Positions 11,494-23,385 of a stretch of 64,000 nt of DNA are shown here, piece by piece. The notes under the pieces are model-generated. The model made no database searches, was not told the origin of the DNA, and saw only the letters and a program-made list of their open reading frames with translations. The stretch lies in NCBI GenBank assembly GCA_026018925.1, contig JAKSZU010000003.1, positions 5,469,867 to 5,533,866 on the forward strand. Reading direction: 5' to 3'. Made by a program: the position numbers and the translations under genes. This DNA comes from Tupaia tana (taxonomy: Eukaryota; Chordata; Mammalia; Scandentia; Tupaiidae). The stretch's first letter is position 1. Each line of letters begins with the position of its first letter.

Positions 11494-11798
11494 GCATGGG
11501 CGGCTGTCTGCCCGTGGGATCTGTGGGATCCAGTTCTAACCCTGCTGGCATGGTTTGTCACCCACCTATGTGACCTCCCAGGATCCAGTCCTAACCCTGC
11601 CGTCGTGGGTGGCTGTCTGCCCGTGGGATCTGTGGGATCCAGTTCTAACCCTGCCGGCGCAGGCTGCTGTCTGCCTGGAGATCTGTGGGATCCAGTTCTA
11701 ACCCTGCTGGCATGGTTTGTCACCCACCTATGTGACCTCCCGGGATCCAGTTCCCACTCCACCAGCGCAGCTGGTTACCTGCCTGTGCGGTCTCATGG
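11494..11798. repeat. minisatellite of about 50-58-bp units
   Basis: About five to six imperfect units. They share GGGATCCAGTTCTAACCCTG and alternate between a CTGTCTGCCCGTGGGATC form and a TTGTCACCCACCTATGTG form, so the array has a higher-order pattern. No coding signal. Confidence 0.85.
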
Positions 11799-12030
11799 CG
11801 CTGTCTCCTGCCGATAGCAGATAGCATCGTTGGCGCCAAACCATGAAGAGAGGTTAGTGTTTAGGTAGAGAAAGCGGGTCCCCGTGGGCTGGGGGAGGAG
11901 GGAGAGCATCGCCCACGATCACAGCTTGGGAATCCAGAGGCCTCAGGCTCACATTCTACTGCTCCACCTCCTAGTCAGGTCCCGAGTCACCCCAAGGGGC
12001 CTGAGCGGGTTACCTGAGCTGAGAAGAGGC

Positions 12031-12222
12031 GGGACCAGCAGGTGGTGTGGTGGTTAAAGCGCTGGGTGCTCCCACATGGCTGACCATGGTTCAAGTCCTG
12101 GACCTGGTGGCTTGCTCTCTCACCTTCTCTCTCTCTCTCTCTGTGTATCTATCTAGTCAAATTAAAAATGAATGAATGAATAAAGTTAAATAAATAATTT
12201 TAATTAAAAAGAAAAAAAAAAA
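12031..12222 (+). mobile_element. short-type SINE with TSD
   Basis: AGAAGAGGCGGG occurs at the start junction and again after the A-tail (from about 12223). The tail contains AATGAATGAATGAATAAA. The head is well preserved. Confidence 0.88.
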
Positions 12223-12729
12223 AGAAGAGGCGGGAGAGCAGGTCTAGGCGCCTGGGGCAGTAGATCAAGGCCCCCAGGAAGAGGGAGCTCAGCATTTGCA
12301 AAAGACTAAAAGACCCGTGGCTGGCGAACATGGGGGCTGGGGCCCGGAGTATGTGCGGCTGGGGCCCGGAGTATGTGCGGCAGGGGCCTTTCCTCCCAGG
12401 GTCGTGGCTTACTTCAAGGATGCAGTCTTTTTTCCTGAAGTATCTGGAAGCCAAGAGGTGTTTGCAGAGAGGTTGGGGAGAGGGTGCAACTGGCTTTGCG
12501 CCTGGCGAGCCTTTCTGGGTGCTGTGCAGGGAGCTGTGGAGGAGAGCCCGGCAGAGAGCACCTAGGAGTTAGGAATGGACTGGCCCCAGGGGTGGCCACG
12601 GGTACGGACCTGGGAGACAGACCTGCGAGACGCTGCCAACCCAGGGCTTCGTGGGGAGCTGTGAGGGCGACAGGAAAGAGCCACACGGAGCGCCCGGGCC
12701 TCTGCGAAGGGTCAGGCAGTGCGGCCATG

Positions 12730-12917
12730 CCGCCTGCTCGTGGATCCGTGTGGATCGGCCGTAGCCCCGTGCAGTGCCGCCTGCTCGTGGATCCGTGTGG
12801 ATCGGCCGTAGCCCCGTGCAGTGCCGCCTGCTCGTGGATCCGTGTGGATCGGCCGTAGCCCCGTGCAGTGCCGCCTGCTCGTGGATCCGTGTGCATCGGC
12901 CGTAGCCCCGTGCAGTG
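12730..12917. repeat. 47-bp minisatellite, four near-identical units
   Basis: The unit starts CCGCCTGCTCGTGGATCC at 12730, 12777, 12824 and 12871. The four copies differ by about one base, so the expansion is recent or kept homogenised. GC-rich with several CpG per unit. Confidence 0.95.
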
Positions 12918-13168
12918 CCGTTGTTTGTGCTTAAGTTGTTAACTTCTGTAGCTTTACATTTAAAAGATACTCTGTCCGCACACTTAGCATCAGGGCTCTT
13001 GCCCTGTTCTGTACATTTGTATTTCCGTGTGGCAGCAGGGAAGGAGGAACTTTTCAAACCACTGGTCGGCCATGTGGCGACCAGCCACTCCACCTTCACC
13101 ACCACGCCACCAGCTGGCTGGGTAAACAATACCTTTTAAAAAACATATTTTTAAATTTCTAGTTGTTC

Positions 13169-13337
13169 ATGGCTAGCAGGTGGCATGGTAGTTGGGACAC
13201 TGGAGTCCCACATGGCCAACTGCAGTTCGCATCCCGGACCTGGCGGCTTGCTTTCTAACTTTCTCCCTCTCTCCTTCTCTCTTGTCAAATTAAAAAAATA
13301 ATAATAATAAATAAAATTAAATAATTCTTTAAAAAGT
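13169..13337 (+). mobile_element. short-type SINE with 14-bp TSD
   Basis: ATTTCTAGTTGTTC is repeated at 13155-13168 and 13338-13351. The tail has AATAATAATAATAAATAAAA and TTAAATAATTCTTTAAA. Confidence 0.92.
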
Positions 13338-13732
13338 ATTTCTAGTTGTTCTTTGTTAATACATGATAGTACAGTAGTTTTGTTTTTTGTGTTATTAACC
13401 CTGTATTCTATGGCCTTGCTAAATTTACTCTGTCTACATTTAGAAAGCTTTCCTGGATTCTCCGGTGGCCTTGTCTGTGTGGCAAGTCCTGCAGTGTGAA
13501 ATGCAGGTGGCCCTTTCCCTTCCCAGGCTCACATTTTTCCCGCTCCATTGCACCTGCCAGGCCTGCGGGACCGTGTGGAGCTGAGTGTGCGCACACACCT
13601 GCTGCTGGTCTCCGCCCACGGGGAGAGCGGGCCACGCCTTCCCGCTTCAGTCCGCTCATAGCAGGTTTGCCTTATGTGCTCTTGTGGAGAAAATTCTCTT
13701 ACTGAGGTTCTGCCTCGTTTCCCTTCTTTCAG

Positions 13733-13839
13733 CAGAAGACTCCGAGAGTGGTGTTTACATGCGATTCATGAGGTCACACAAGTGCTATGACATCGTTCCG
13801 ACCAGCTCGAAGCTTGTCGTCTTCGATACCACATTACAA
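13733..13839 (+). CDS. PRKAG2: PRKAG2 coding exon: linker and start of CBS1
   Basis: This exon encodes [18 protein letters not shown], then [18 protein letters not shown]. It is the entry to the gamma-2 nucleotide-sensing core and contributes the first beta-strand and helix of CBS1. It begins in phase 1 and ends in phase 0 (TTACAA before GTAAGC). The acceptor is a tandem CAGCAG: AG at 13731-13732 or at 13734-13735 both keep the frame and differ by one codon. The upstream exon is not in the window. A SINE starts only 22 bp after the donor. Identity is firm; the exact first base is not. Confidence 0.95.
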
Positions 13840-15039
13840 GTAAGCGTGCCGTTCTCGCGGAGCCCCAGAGGGGATGGCCACGCCACAATCCCTCCTACTC
13901 CATTCTCCTTTCAGGATTTTGGACAAGTATGCACGCATGCCTGGCATGAGTTTTAAGCTACCAGGTCTGGGACTCAAACCACAGTTGACTATGTGGGAGT
14001 CCAGCGACATAGCCATTACGCCATCTGCTGGTTCCAAGGCCCCACTTTTCAACACATGGTTGGGTTAAGTGTCCACGCCCCCAGCACCTTCTCAGCATAG
14101 TGGCTCACCACATTTCAGCATGTGAACTTCTGGGGCCATGTTCCAGCTGCAGCAGGTGCGGCCTGAGCCAGCCTCACGTCACCGAGGCAGCTGGGCCTCC
14201 CCTCTGTGAAGCACGGTGTTTGGGGTCACGAAAGCAGTGGGGTGCTGTGTCTGTGCTTCCAGTCAGAAATGCAGGGGGGCTGTGTGGAGAGGCACACTTC
14301 GTGTGGCCAGCAGGAAGCTGGAGTCCGGCGCGTCCAACAGCTCGGCCCTTCATGAGCAGTGGACGGCGTGGTTCTCCCTGCTGTTCCCATAGTCTCTGGC
14401 TGAAGCGATACCACTTTCCACACTCAGTTCCCAACATCCTCTTTGCCATTGAGTGGCCACCTCATCACGGATGTTCCCTCACCGAGAACCAGGGCCCCTT
14501 CCTCCCGGAGCTAAGTCGCATGCATTACCGCTTCCTTCTGGCTGTGGTCCCGGCCTGTGCATGGGCCAGGCACCGATTGGCCACACGGCACTCCGCAGGC
14601 ATTTCTTGGACGCAAAAGCATACCTGTTTGTTTTGTTACTGAACATACTGAAAACAAATGTTCATCTCAGGAGTACAATGTCACTTCGGTGTTTTCCAAT
14701 GAATTAATAGCCACGTTTGGGGGAGTCAGGCTCGGAAGTGTAATTCTGTGGTATAGCTTTGAGTATATGAACCAGCTAGGTGACCAAGAATCTGTAGATA
14801 GAATAAGAAAGATACGAGCTCTTTTGCATCGTTTAACCTCCAATTTCAGTACACGTTTGGGTATGATACAGAAGGCTCTCCGCTGATGTCAACAAATTCG
14901 GTTATTTTTAGCTCACCAAAATTAGAGAACTTGTCGTTGATGATAACTGGTAAGATGTGGTCAGACATGTTGGTTGGAGGTGCCTTTCTTCCTGATACGT
15001 GGATCGCCAAGCATGCTCTGTTTCTCTCTTCATCCCCAG
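13840..15039 (+). other. PRKAG2: PRKAG2 intron (13840-15039)
   Basis: Donor GTAAGC and acceptor CATCCCCAG. It contains one truncated SINE next to the donor. I recognise nothing in 14035-15039; two overlapping frames of 90-180 codons there look like chance. Confidence 0.85.
13861..14034 (-). mobile_element. long-type SINE, 3'-truncated
   Basis: It starts abruptly inside the hairpin block (CCCAGAGGGGATGGCCACG) and runs to GCCATCTGCTGGTTCCA, so the CCCTATAG end and A-tail are missing. It lies 22 bp inside the intron. Confidence 0.85.
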
Positions 15040-15121
15040 GTTAAAAAGGCCTTCTTTGCCTTGGTAGCCAACGGCGTGCGGGCAGCGCCTCTGTGGGAGA
15101 GTAAAAAGCAGAGTTTTGTAG
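15040..15121 (+). CDS. PRKAG2: PRKAG2 coding exon: CBS1 core
   Basis: The 82-bp exon encodes [20 protein letters not shown] then SKKQSFVG, in phase 0 at the start and phase 1 at the end. The arginine in NGVRAAPLW corresponds to human Arg302 (numbering from memory), a residue that contacts bound nucleotide and is mutated in PRKAG2 cardiomyopathy. It is intact here (codon CGG). Acceptor CCCCAG, donor GGTGAGC. Confidence 0.97.
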
Positions 15122-15134
15122 GTGAGCAGTGTGG

Positions 15135-15313
15135 CCCGGGGAAGCTGGCGGGGAGGCTGGCCCGGGGAGTCTGGCCCAGGAAGGCTGGCGGGGGAGGCTG
15201 GCCCAGGGAGGTGGCCCCGGGGAGGCTGACCCGGGGAGGCTGACCCGGGGAGGTGGCCCGGGGAGGCGGCCCGGGGAGGCTGGTGCGGGGAGGCTGGCCA
15301 GGGAGGCTGGCGT
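15135..15313. repeat. GC-rich minisatellite next to a splice donor
   Basis: About eleven irregular 15-17-bp units built on GCCCGGGGAGGCTG. The array starts about 14 bp after the donor of the 82-bp exon. The G-run on the transcript strand could affect splicing. Confidence 0.88.
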
Positions 15314-15734
15314 GGACAGCGTCCAGGCAGAAGGCCTAACTGCTGCCATAGGTGCCCTCGTGACATCCAGCCCAGTGAACGTGCTACCAGATTAAAGAGC
15401 ATTCTTGCTTTCACGGACTGGGTAATGTGGGGATACCCATAAACTCAAAACTTTTGTTGGTTTCCCTTTTTTTGGTTGAATTTTTTATTTGGCAACTTTT
15501 GGGGGCTGTGAAGGGGGTGCCTGCAGCAGCCCAGTGGACAAACCCAGGTGGCAGCCGAGCCTCAGCCACAGCCCCCACATGTTGTAGACGTGTGGGCCCG
15601 TCCCGCGCACGTCCTCGGTGTACGCCAGCTTGGTGGCAGATGAGATGATGGGAACGTGGCCGATGGCTTGGCTAGGTCATTGTCATGCTATTAAAACTGC
15701 AGCGTGATTTATAACTACTTGAACACTGTCACTT

Positions 15735-15892
15735 CTCATCTTATAAACCACAGTAGACAGTGGCATGTCTGTCTTGGTACCCATCACATCATGTTGAAAT
15801 TACCTGCTCACGTCTGCCTCACGCCCAGCCCTCCGCCCTACCTGTTAGTCCTAGTGTCTGGCATCTAGCAAGTACTCAATAAACGGCCACTG
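15735..15892 (+). mobile_element. L2 LINE 3'-end remnant
   Basis: GTGTCTGGCATCTAGCAAGT and ACTCAATAAACGGCCACTG match the usual 3' end of ancient L2 elements (…cagtgcctggcacatagtaggcgctcaataaat). It is a mammal-wide fossil with no coding content. Confidence 0.65.
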
Positions 15893-15972
15893 CTAGAGCG
15901 ATGGCTTTTCCAGTGCGTTTCAGGAAACAGTCCAAGTGCCCCAGACGTGTCAAGAGCTTACGGAATGTTCTT

Positions 15973-16146
15973 TGTTTTTTTAAAGAATTATTTAATTTTA
16001 TTTATCATCATTATACTTTCTAAATTTAAGCAGAGAGATACGGGGGTGAGGGTAGAGGGTGAGAATGCTAGCCGCCAGGTCGGGGACTGTAACTGCAGTC
16101 AGCCATGTGGGAATCCAGTGCTCGACCACCATGCCAGCTCCTGGCC
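15973..16146 (-). mobile_element. short-type SINE, diverged
   Basis: TTTTTTTAAAGAATTATTTA tail in inverted sense, B-box region GGGACTGTAACTGCAGTCAG, and head end CCATGCCAGCTCCTGGCCCC. Confidence 0.78.
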
Positions 16147-16442
16147 CCGATCTGTCTTATTGTGAAGCCATTTTAATTATTTGATGTAGCTGCAAGCTTG
16201 TTTTAATACTTTCTGGCAATTAGGACATTTTCTCTCTGATTTGCCAAAGGCTGTGATCGATCCCACTGTACTTAGGTTTCCCCCAACTGCACGAGTGGAT
16301 GCAGTTGGCAGACAGTGGGTCGTTTTAAATATACTAAACTACGCTTCATGTCTTCGAAGTACATTTTGTAAGCTTTTCTTACTCGTAAATACTATCAGTT
16401 CAAATTTTTCTTTGTTCTCATAATATTCTTTTTAATATCTAA

Positions 16443-17935
<1,493 letters not shown>

Positions 17936-17981
17936 GTACAGATTTATGAATTAGAAGAACATAAGATTGAAACGTGGAGGG
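17936..17981 (+). CDS. PRKAG2: PRKAG2 coding exon: CBS1-CBS2 linker
   Basis: The 46-bp exon encodes VQIYELEEHKIETWR plus one base. This conserved linker helix lies between the first and second CBS repeats. Acceptor CGCAG, donor GGGTAAGC; the next exon completes Glu with AG. Confidence 0.97.
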
Positions 17982-18096
17982 GTAAGCACTGTCGGGTGTG
18001 AAAAATCTTTTAATATCAGGGAAATATGCTCATATATAAAGTATGTTTTAATGTCGCAGGTCCTTGTCTCTGCTTAGTAGTAAAATGTTAATTAGA

Positions 18097-18357
18097 GGGA
18101 ACCAGCAGTTAGCGTAATGACTATGTCGCTGGACTCCCACGTAGTCGACCGCGGTTCGCGTCCCGGACCCGGTGGCTTAAAACTCACGCCGGGCGCGTGT
18201 GCGTGCATGCCCAAGATCCCGAGAGGAGAATGGAGGAGAAGGGATTGCGGCGTGACCATCCCCCCTGGGGGGTGATTTCTCGCTTTCTGTCCCTATGTCT
18301 CTGTCTGTCTGGCGAGCGCACGCGCCCTATAGCGAAAAAAAACCTCTCCAAAAAAAA
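18097..18357 (+). mobile_element. long-type SINE, young, with 15-bp TSD
   Basis: AAAATGTTAATTAGA is repeated at 18082-18096 and 18358-18372. All blocks are intact with many CpGs, so this copy is close to the likely consensus. Confidence 0.95.
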
Positions 18358-18634
18358 AAAATGTTAATTAGAACCTTCTATTCAGTTCCATCCCAGTTCT
18401 GATGGTACGCCCTGCCATGCTGCTCTAAACCCTGTCCGCTGTCCGTTCTGTTCAAAGGCACGTACAGACTGCCCGTAGCTCGTAGGGCCCTGTGCCAGGG
18501 CTGGGGGCATAAAGCTGAATGAGCTAACCAAGCCCCCATGCCCCACTGAAGCAGCCTGGGATGGGCATTGCTGGAGACCCAGACCAGCTGAAGCGGAAGC
18601 ACTTTTGTAGAGCATTCTTAAAAACACTGGATAG

Positions 18635-18890
18635 GGGACCAGCAGTTAGTGTAATGGCTATGTCGCTGGACTCCCAGATAGTCGACTGCGGTTCAAGTCC
18701 CGGACCTGGTGACTTAAAACTCACGCCAGGCACGTGTGCGTGCGTGCCCAAGATCCCGAGAGAAGGATGGAGGAGAAGGGACTGTGGCGTGGCCATCCCC
18801 CCTGGGGGGTGATTTCTCGCTTTCTGTCTCTCTGTCTCTGTCTGGCGAGCGCATGCGCCCTATCGCGAAAACCTCTCCAAAAAAAAAAAA
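18635..18890 (+). mobile_element. long-type SINE, young, with 15-bp TSD
   Basis: AAAAACACTGGATAG is repeated at 18620-18634 and 18891-18905. Full length; the 3' block reads CCCTATCGCG. Confidence 0.95.
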
Positions 18891-19054
18891 AAAAACACTG
18901 GATAGAAGTGGAGGGACCAACAAAGAAAATTTCAAATTCAAAATTGAGTTTGGCTTTGAGCTTCCCGTAATATGTTTGATAGGATAGACAGCTTAGTAAC
19001 TGGCTGGGAGAGCTGAACATCAGTTAGAGTTCGCTAACGCTCCACAGGCCTTTG

Positions 19055-19380
19055 GGGCCAGCAGATGGCGTGGAGGTTAGGGCGCTGGCTCCCGTGTGCC
19101 CCTGCACGGTCAGAGCCTCAGACCTGGCAGCCGGAGAGTCACAAGGGCACACACGTACGCATGCCCAAAGTCCCACAAGTCCCCCACAAGGGCACACACG
19201 TGCGCGTGCCCAAAGTCCCACAAGGGCACACACGTGCGCGTGCCCAAAGTCCCACAAGGAGGGTGGGGGAGAGGGGACTGCGGCAGAGCCGTACCTCCGG
19301 GGGCTGATTTCTCACCTTCCCTCTTCCCTGTCTCTCTGGCAAGCATACCCACCATATAGGGGGAGGGAAAAAAAATCTCC
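19055..19380 (+). mobile_element. long-type SINE with internal tandem expansion
   Basis: Head GGGGCCAGCAGATGGCGTGG and a GGCTGATTTCTCACC 3' half. In the middle, a 34-bp segment (CACAAGGGCACACACGTGCG then CGTGCCCAAAGTCC) is present about three times, making the copy about 70 bp longer than usual. Confidence 0.85.
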
Positions 19381-19830
19381 AGGGGCCTTTTAATTCTATG
19401 TGATTTAGTAGTTTTATTGGGTGATATATTTTTATTATGGCTTTATCAACCCAAGCTAAACAAATTGAGCCAACACGAGATCCATATGGCCTGTTATGAA
19501 GTGATTATATAACTTTAATGTAGGCTTAAGTGTATTTACATTTTGATATTACATAGTATTTGGTAGTAATAATGATGTCAGGACACTCTTAAATGTCTTC
19601 TGTAGAGAAACCTTGGTAAAGCAAATTAATTACAGTCAATATCTTTACAAAGGAAATTTCTGTGTGCTAGAAAGATGTCCAAGATACAGCAGGTTTTGAG
19701 CATTAATTTGGTTTAAAAAATATTTAAGAACGTTCAAGGAACAAATTTTGTCATACCTGATCATTGTCTTATTACTTACAAAGGCAGCATTCTACAAACA
19801 GTTTGGAAGTTATGTAAGAGTGTCGGGACT

Positions 19831-20079
19831 GGGGCCAGCAGGTGGCCTGCAGGTCAAGGCACTCAACCCCACATGGCCAACTCTGCAGTTTGAGTCCTGG
19901 ACCTGGTGACCTGAAAAACATGCCAGGCACACATGTGTGCATGCTGAAAATCCTGAGAGTGGAATGGAGGAGAAGGGATTGTGGTATGACCACCCCCCAG
20001 GGGGTGATTTCTCTCTCTTTCTCTCTCTCCAGCAAGCACACGTGCCCTATGGCAAGTAAATCCAAAAAAAAAAAAAAAA
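19831..20079 (+). mobile_element. long-type SINE
   Basis: Head GGGGCCAGCAGGTGGCCTGC, B box CAGTTTGAGTCCTGG, hairpin CACCCCCCAGGGGGTGAT and a 17-base A-tail. Older than its two upstream neighbours. Confidence 0.88.
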
Positions 20080-20245
20080 ATTGTTACTGTAACACAATCA
20101 TTTTTGAGTGTGTTAAATTTCTTTTGATTTGAGTTTTTAATTCTTCTAATTATTATCTATAAACTGTGAAGGATGTTTGGATTTACGTAATAACTGCAAA
20201 CAGCAAATATGTTACTAATTGTATATTTTCTTTTTATAAATACAG

Positions 20246-20300
20246 AGCTTTATTTACAAGAAACATTTAAGCCTTTAGTGAATATATCTCCAGATGCAAG
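20246..20300 (+). CDS. PRKAG2: PRKAG2 coding exon: start of CBS2
   Basis: The 55-bp exon encodes (E)LYLQETFKPLVNISPDA plus AG of the next serine codon. It forms the first strand of CBS2. Acceptor AAATACAG, donor AAGGTAAAT. Confidence 0.97.
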
Positions 20301-21776
<1,476 letters not shown>

Positions 21777-22433
21777 TAGTTTCATTAACTGTACTTTAAG
21801 TAGATTGGCTTCCGTTACCCTCAGTAGAACTCGCTAGTTTTAAGGTCTCCTCTGCTAGAACTTCAGGTTCTCAACTTACTACTGTGTGAATCGTACATTC
21901 TCCAAGTTGATTCCAGCTAGAAAAACAATCACTTTTCAGTGCAAGTATCAAAGAACCACACCAAATACATATGGCATTCTCTGTTTAAATTAGCACACTT
22001 TATCACCTACCATACGAGGGGAAATAAGACAGTCTGCAAGTCGGTCTAATTAAGAACTGCTGTACAAGATGAAGTGAGCTCACAGCTAGAGGAAAAGTCG
22101 TTCTATGGTGCTTTTATTGGTGTCATGGTTTCAGAAACACGTTCAAAAAATACTGTCCCCGAGATGGTCTTACTGTAAATTGTGGCAGTGATAGAAAGAG
22201 CAAAAGCACGTGAAGCTGTGGCGGAAGAATACCGTGTGGGTGCGAAGTAGGCCTGTATTAGCTGCAGGTTCCCACAACCGCTTCTGAAATGAGCTGGTTG
22301 CACAACTCCCAAAATGTAGACCCTCTGGTTGGAAACAGTACAAGAGGCTCAGAAAAAAAGGGACTTTGCCTGAGGGCTTTTGTTCTCCTCTTAGTTACAT
22401 GCACAGGATTTGAGGTTATAGGTAATCAGTCAA

Positions 22434-22503
22434 ATATTGGGTTGTCATAAAAGTCGTGATGCGTTTTTGCAGAGAAAAACGCGTCATGACTTCCACGACT
22501 CAG
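22434..22503. mobile_element. mariner-type MITE, one end degraded
   Basis: TATTGGGTTGTCATAAAAG starts the left arm. GTGATGCGTTTTTGC and GAAAAACGCGTCATGAC form an imperfect inverted repeat. It resembles the second copy at 28174. It is non-coding. Confidence 0.6.
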
Positions 22504-22575
22504 CAGAACCAGCCAGAGGCATTACTGGTTCTGAAGAGATCATTCCAAGAGGCAAGTTTAAAGAATGTCACAGAC

Positions 22576-22830
22576 GTGGGACCAGCAGTTAGCGTAATGG
22601 CTATGTCACTGAACTCCCATGTAGCTGACTACGGTTCAAGTCCCAGACCCGGTGGCTTAAACTCACGCCGGGCACATGTGCGTGCATGCCCAAGATCCCG
22701 AGAGGAGAATGGAGAAAGGATTGCGGCATGGCCATCCCCCCTGGGGGGTGATTTCTCGCTTTCTGTCTCTGTCTCTCTGTCTTTCTGGTGAGCGCACGCA
22801 CCCTATAGCAAAAAAACCTCTCAAAAAAAA
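22576..22830 (+). mobile_element. long-type SINE with perfect 16-bp TSD
   Basis: AAAGAATGTCACAGAC is repeated at 22560-22575 and 22831-22846. Full length with low divergence. Confidence 0.95.
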
Positions 22831-23136
22831 AAAGAATGTCACAGACACTAAACATCTACTTGCAGTTCGCTTTCCGGGTTCTTCACAGCGTTGCCTGAGG
22901 GGCTGAGGTGGCATTACCAGCACGACAGGAAGGAGCCAGGGCCCGCCCTGGAAGCAGCAGTCAAGGGCCGCTGTTGCCAACAGACGCAGCTCTAGAGGGT
23001 TTAGTGAGCGAGGGGTACCTTGTCATCAGACAGCCCTGCATCCTCATCACTTCCGAATGCAAAGAGTACTCTTCGTAGCAAAGAAATGCTAAGAATGAAG
23101 GTAGGGAGAAAAGCAACTTACCATGAAAGGATGAAG

Positions 23137-23385
23137 AGGCCCACAGGTGGCATAGTGGTTGGGGACTTGTACTCCCACTTGGTAGACCCGGTTCAAGTCC
23201 CAGACCTGGTGGCTTGACACTCAAGCCAGGCACGTGGTGAGTGTGCCCAAAATCCCAAGAGAAAAATGGAGGAGAAGGGATTTAGTGTGACTATCCCCCC
23301 TGAGGGGTGATTTCTTGCTTTCTCTGTCTCTGTCTCTCTGGTGCCCTGTAGCAAAAATCTCTTTAAAAAAAAAAAAAAAAAAAAA
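23137..23385 (+). mobile_element. long-type SINE
   Basis: A GGATGAAG direct repeat sits before the head and after the long A-tail. The GCGAGCGCACGC block is deleted (CTCTGGTGCCCTGTAGC). Confidence 0.85.

Larger units (their letters stand above)
1..13732 (+). other. PRKAG2: PRKAG2 intron upstream of first visible exon (3' part)
   Basis: No PRKAG2 exon or other gene could be found before 13733, so this is the tail of a long intron. It holds the SINEs, the Tigger copy and the minisatellites listed separately. The segments 391-922, 1484-1844, 2086-2617, 5159-5884, 6246-7446, 7757-8230, 8431-9069, 9471-10005, 10767-11493 and 12223-12729 show no recognised element. The reading frames there are short and not family-like. 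Confidence 0.75.
17982..20245 (+). other. PRKAG2: PRKAG2 intron (17982-20245)
   Basis: Four long-type SINEs, all on the + strand, occupy almost half of it. 19381-19830 is AT-rich with nothing recognised. Acceptor AAATACAG. Confidence 0.85.

Noticed and set aside
12414..13129. 186- and 160-codon - strand frames with repeated IHEQAALHGATADPHGST-like units
   Set aside because: They are the 47-bp minisatellite read in two frames and fused to flanking sequence.
15428..15648. 73-codon frame with a hydrophobic start resembling a signal peptide
   Set aside because: It is intronic, has no homologue I know, and the length is within chance for this GC content.
18097..18200. Functional tRNA genes at the SINE heads
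   Set aside because: A and B boxes are visible but the cloverleaf does not close and an unrelated body follows; they are retroposon promoters.
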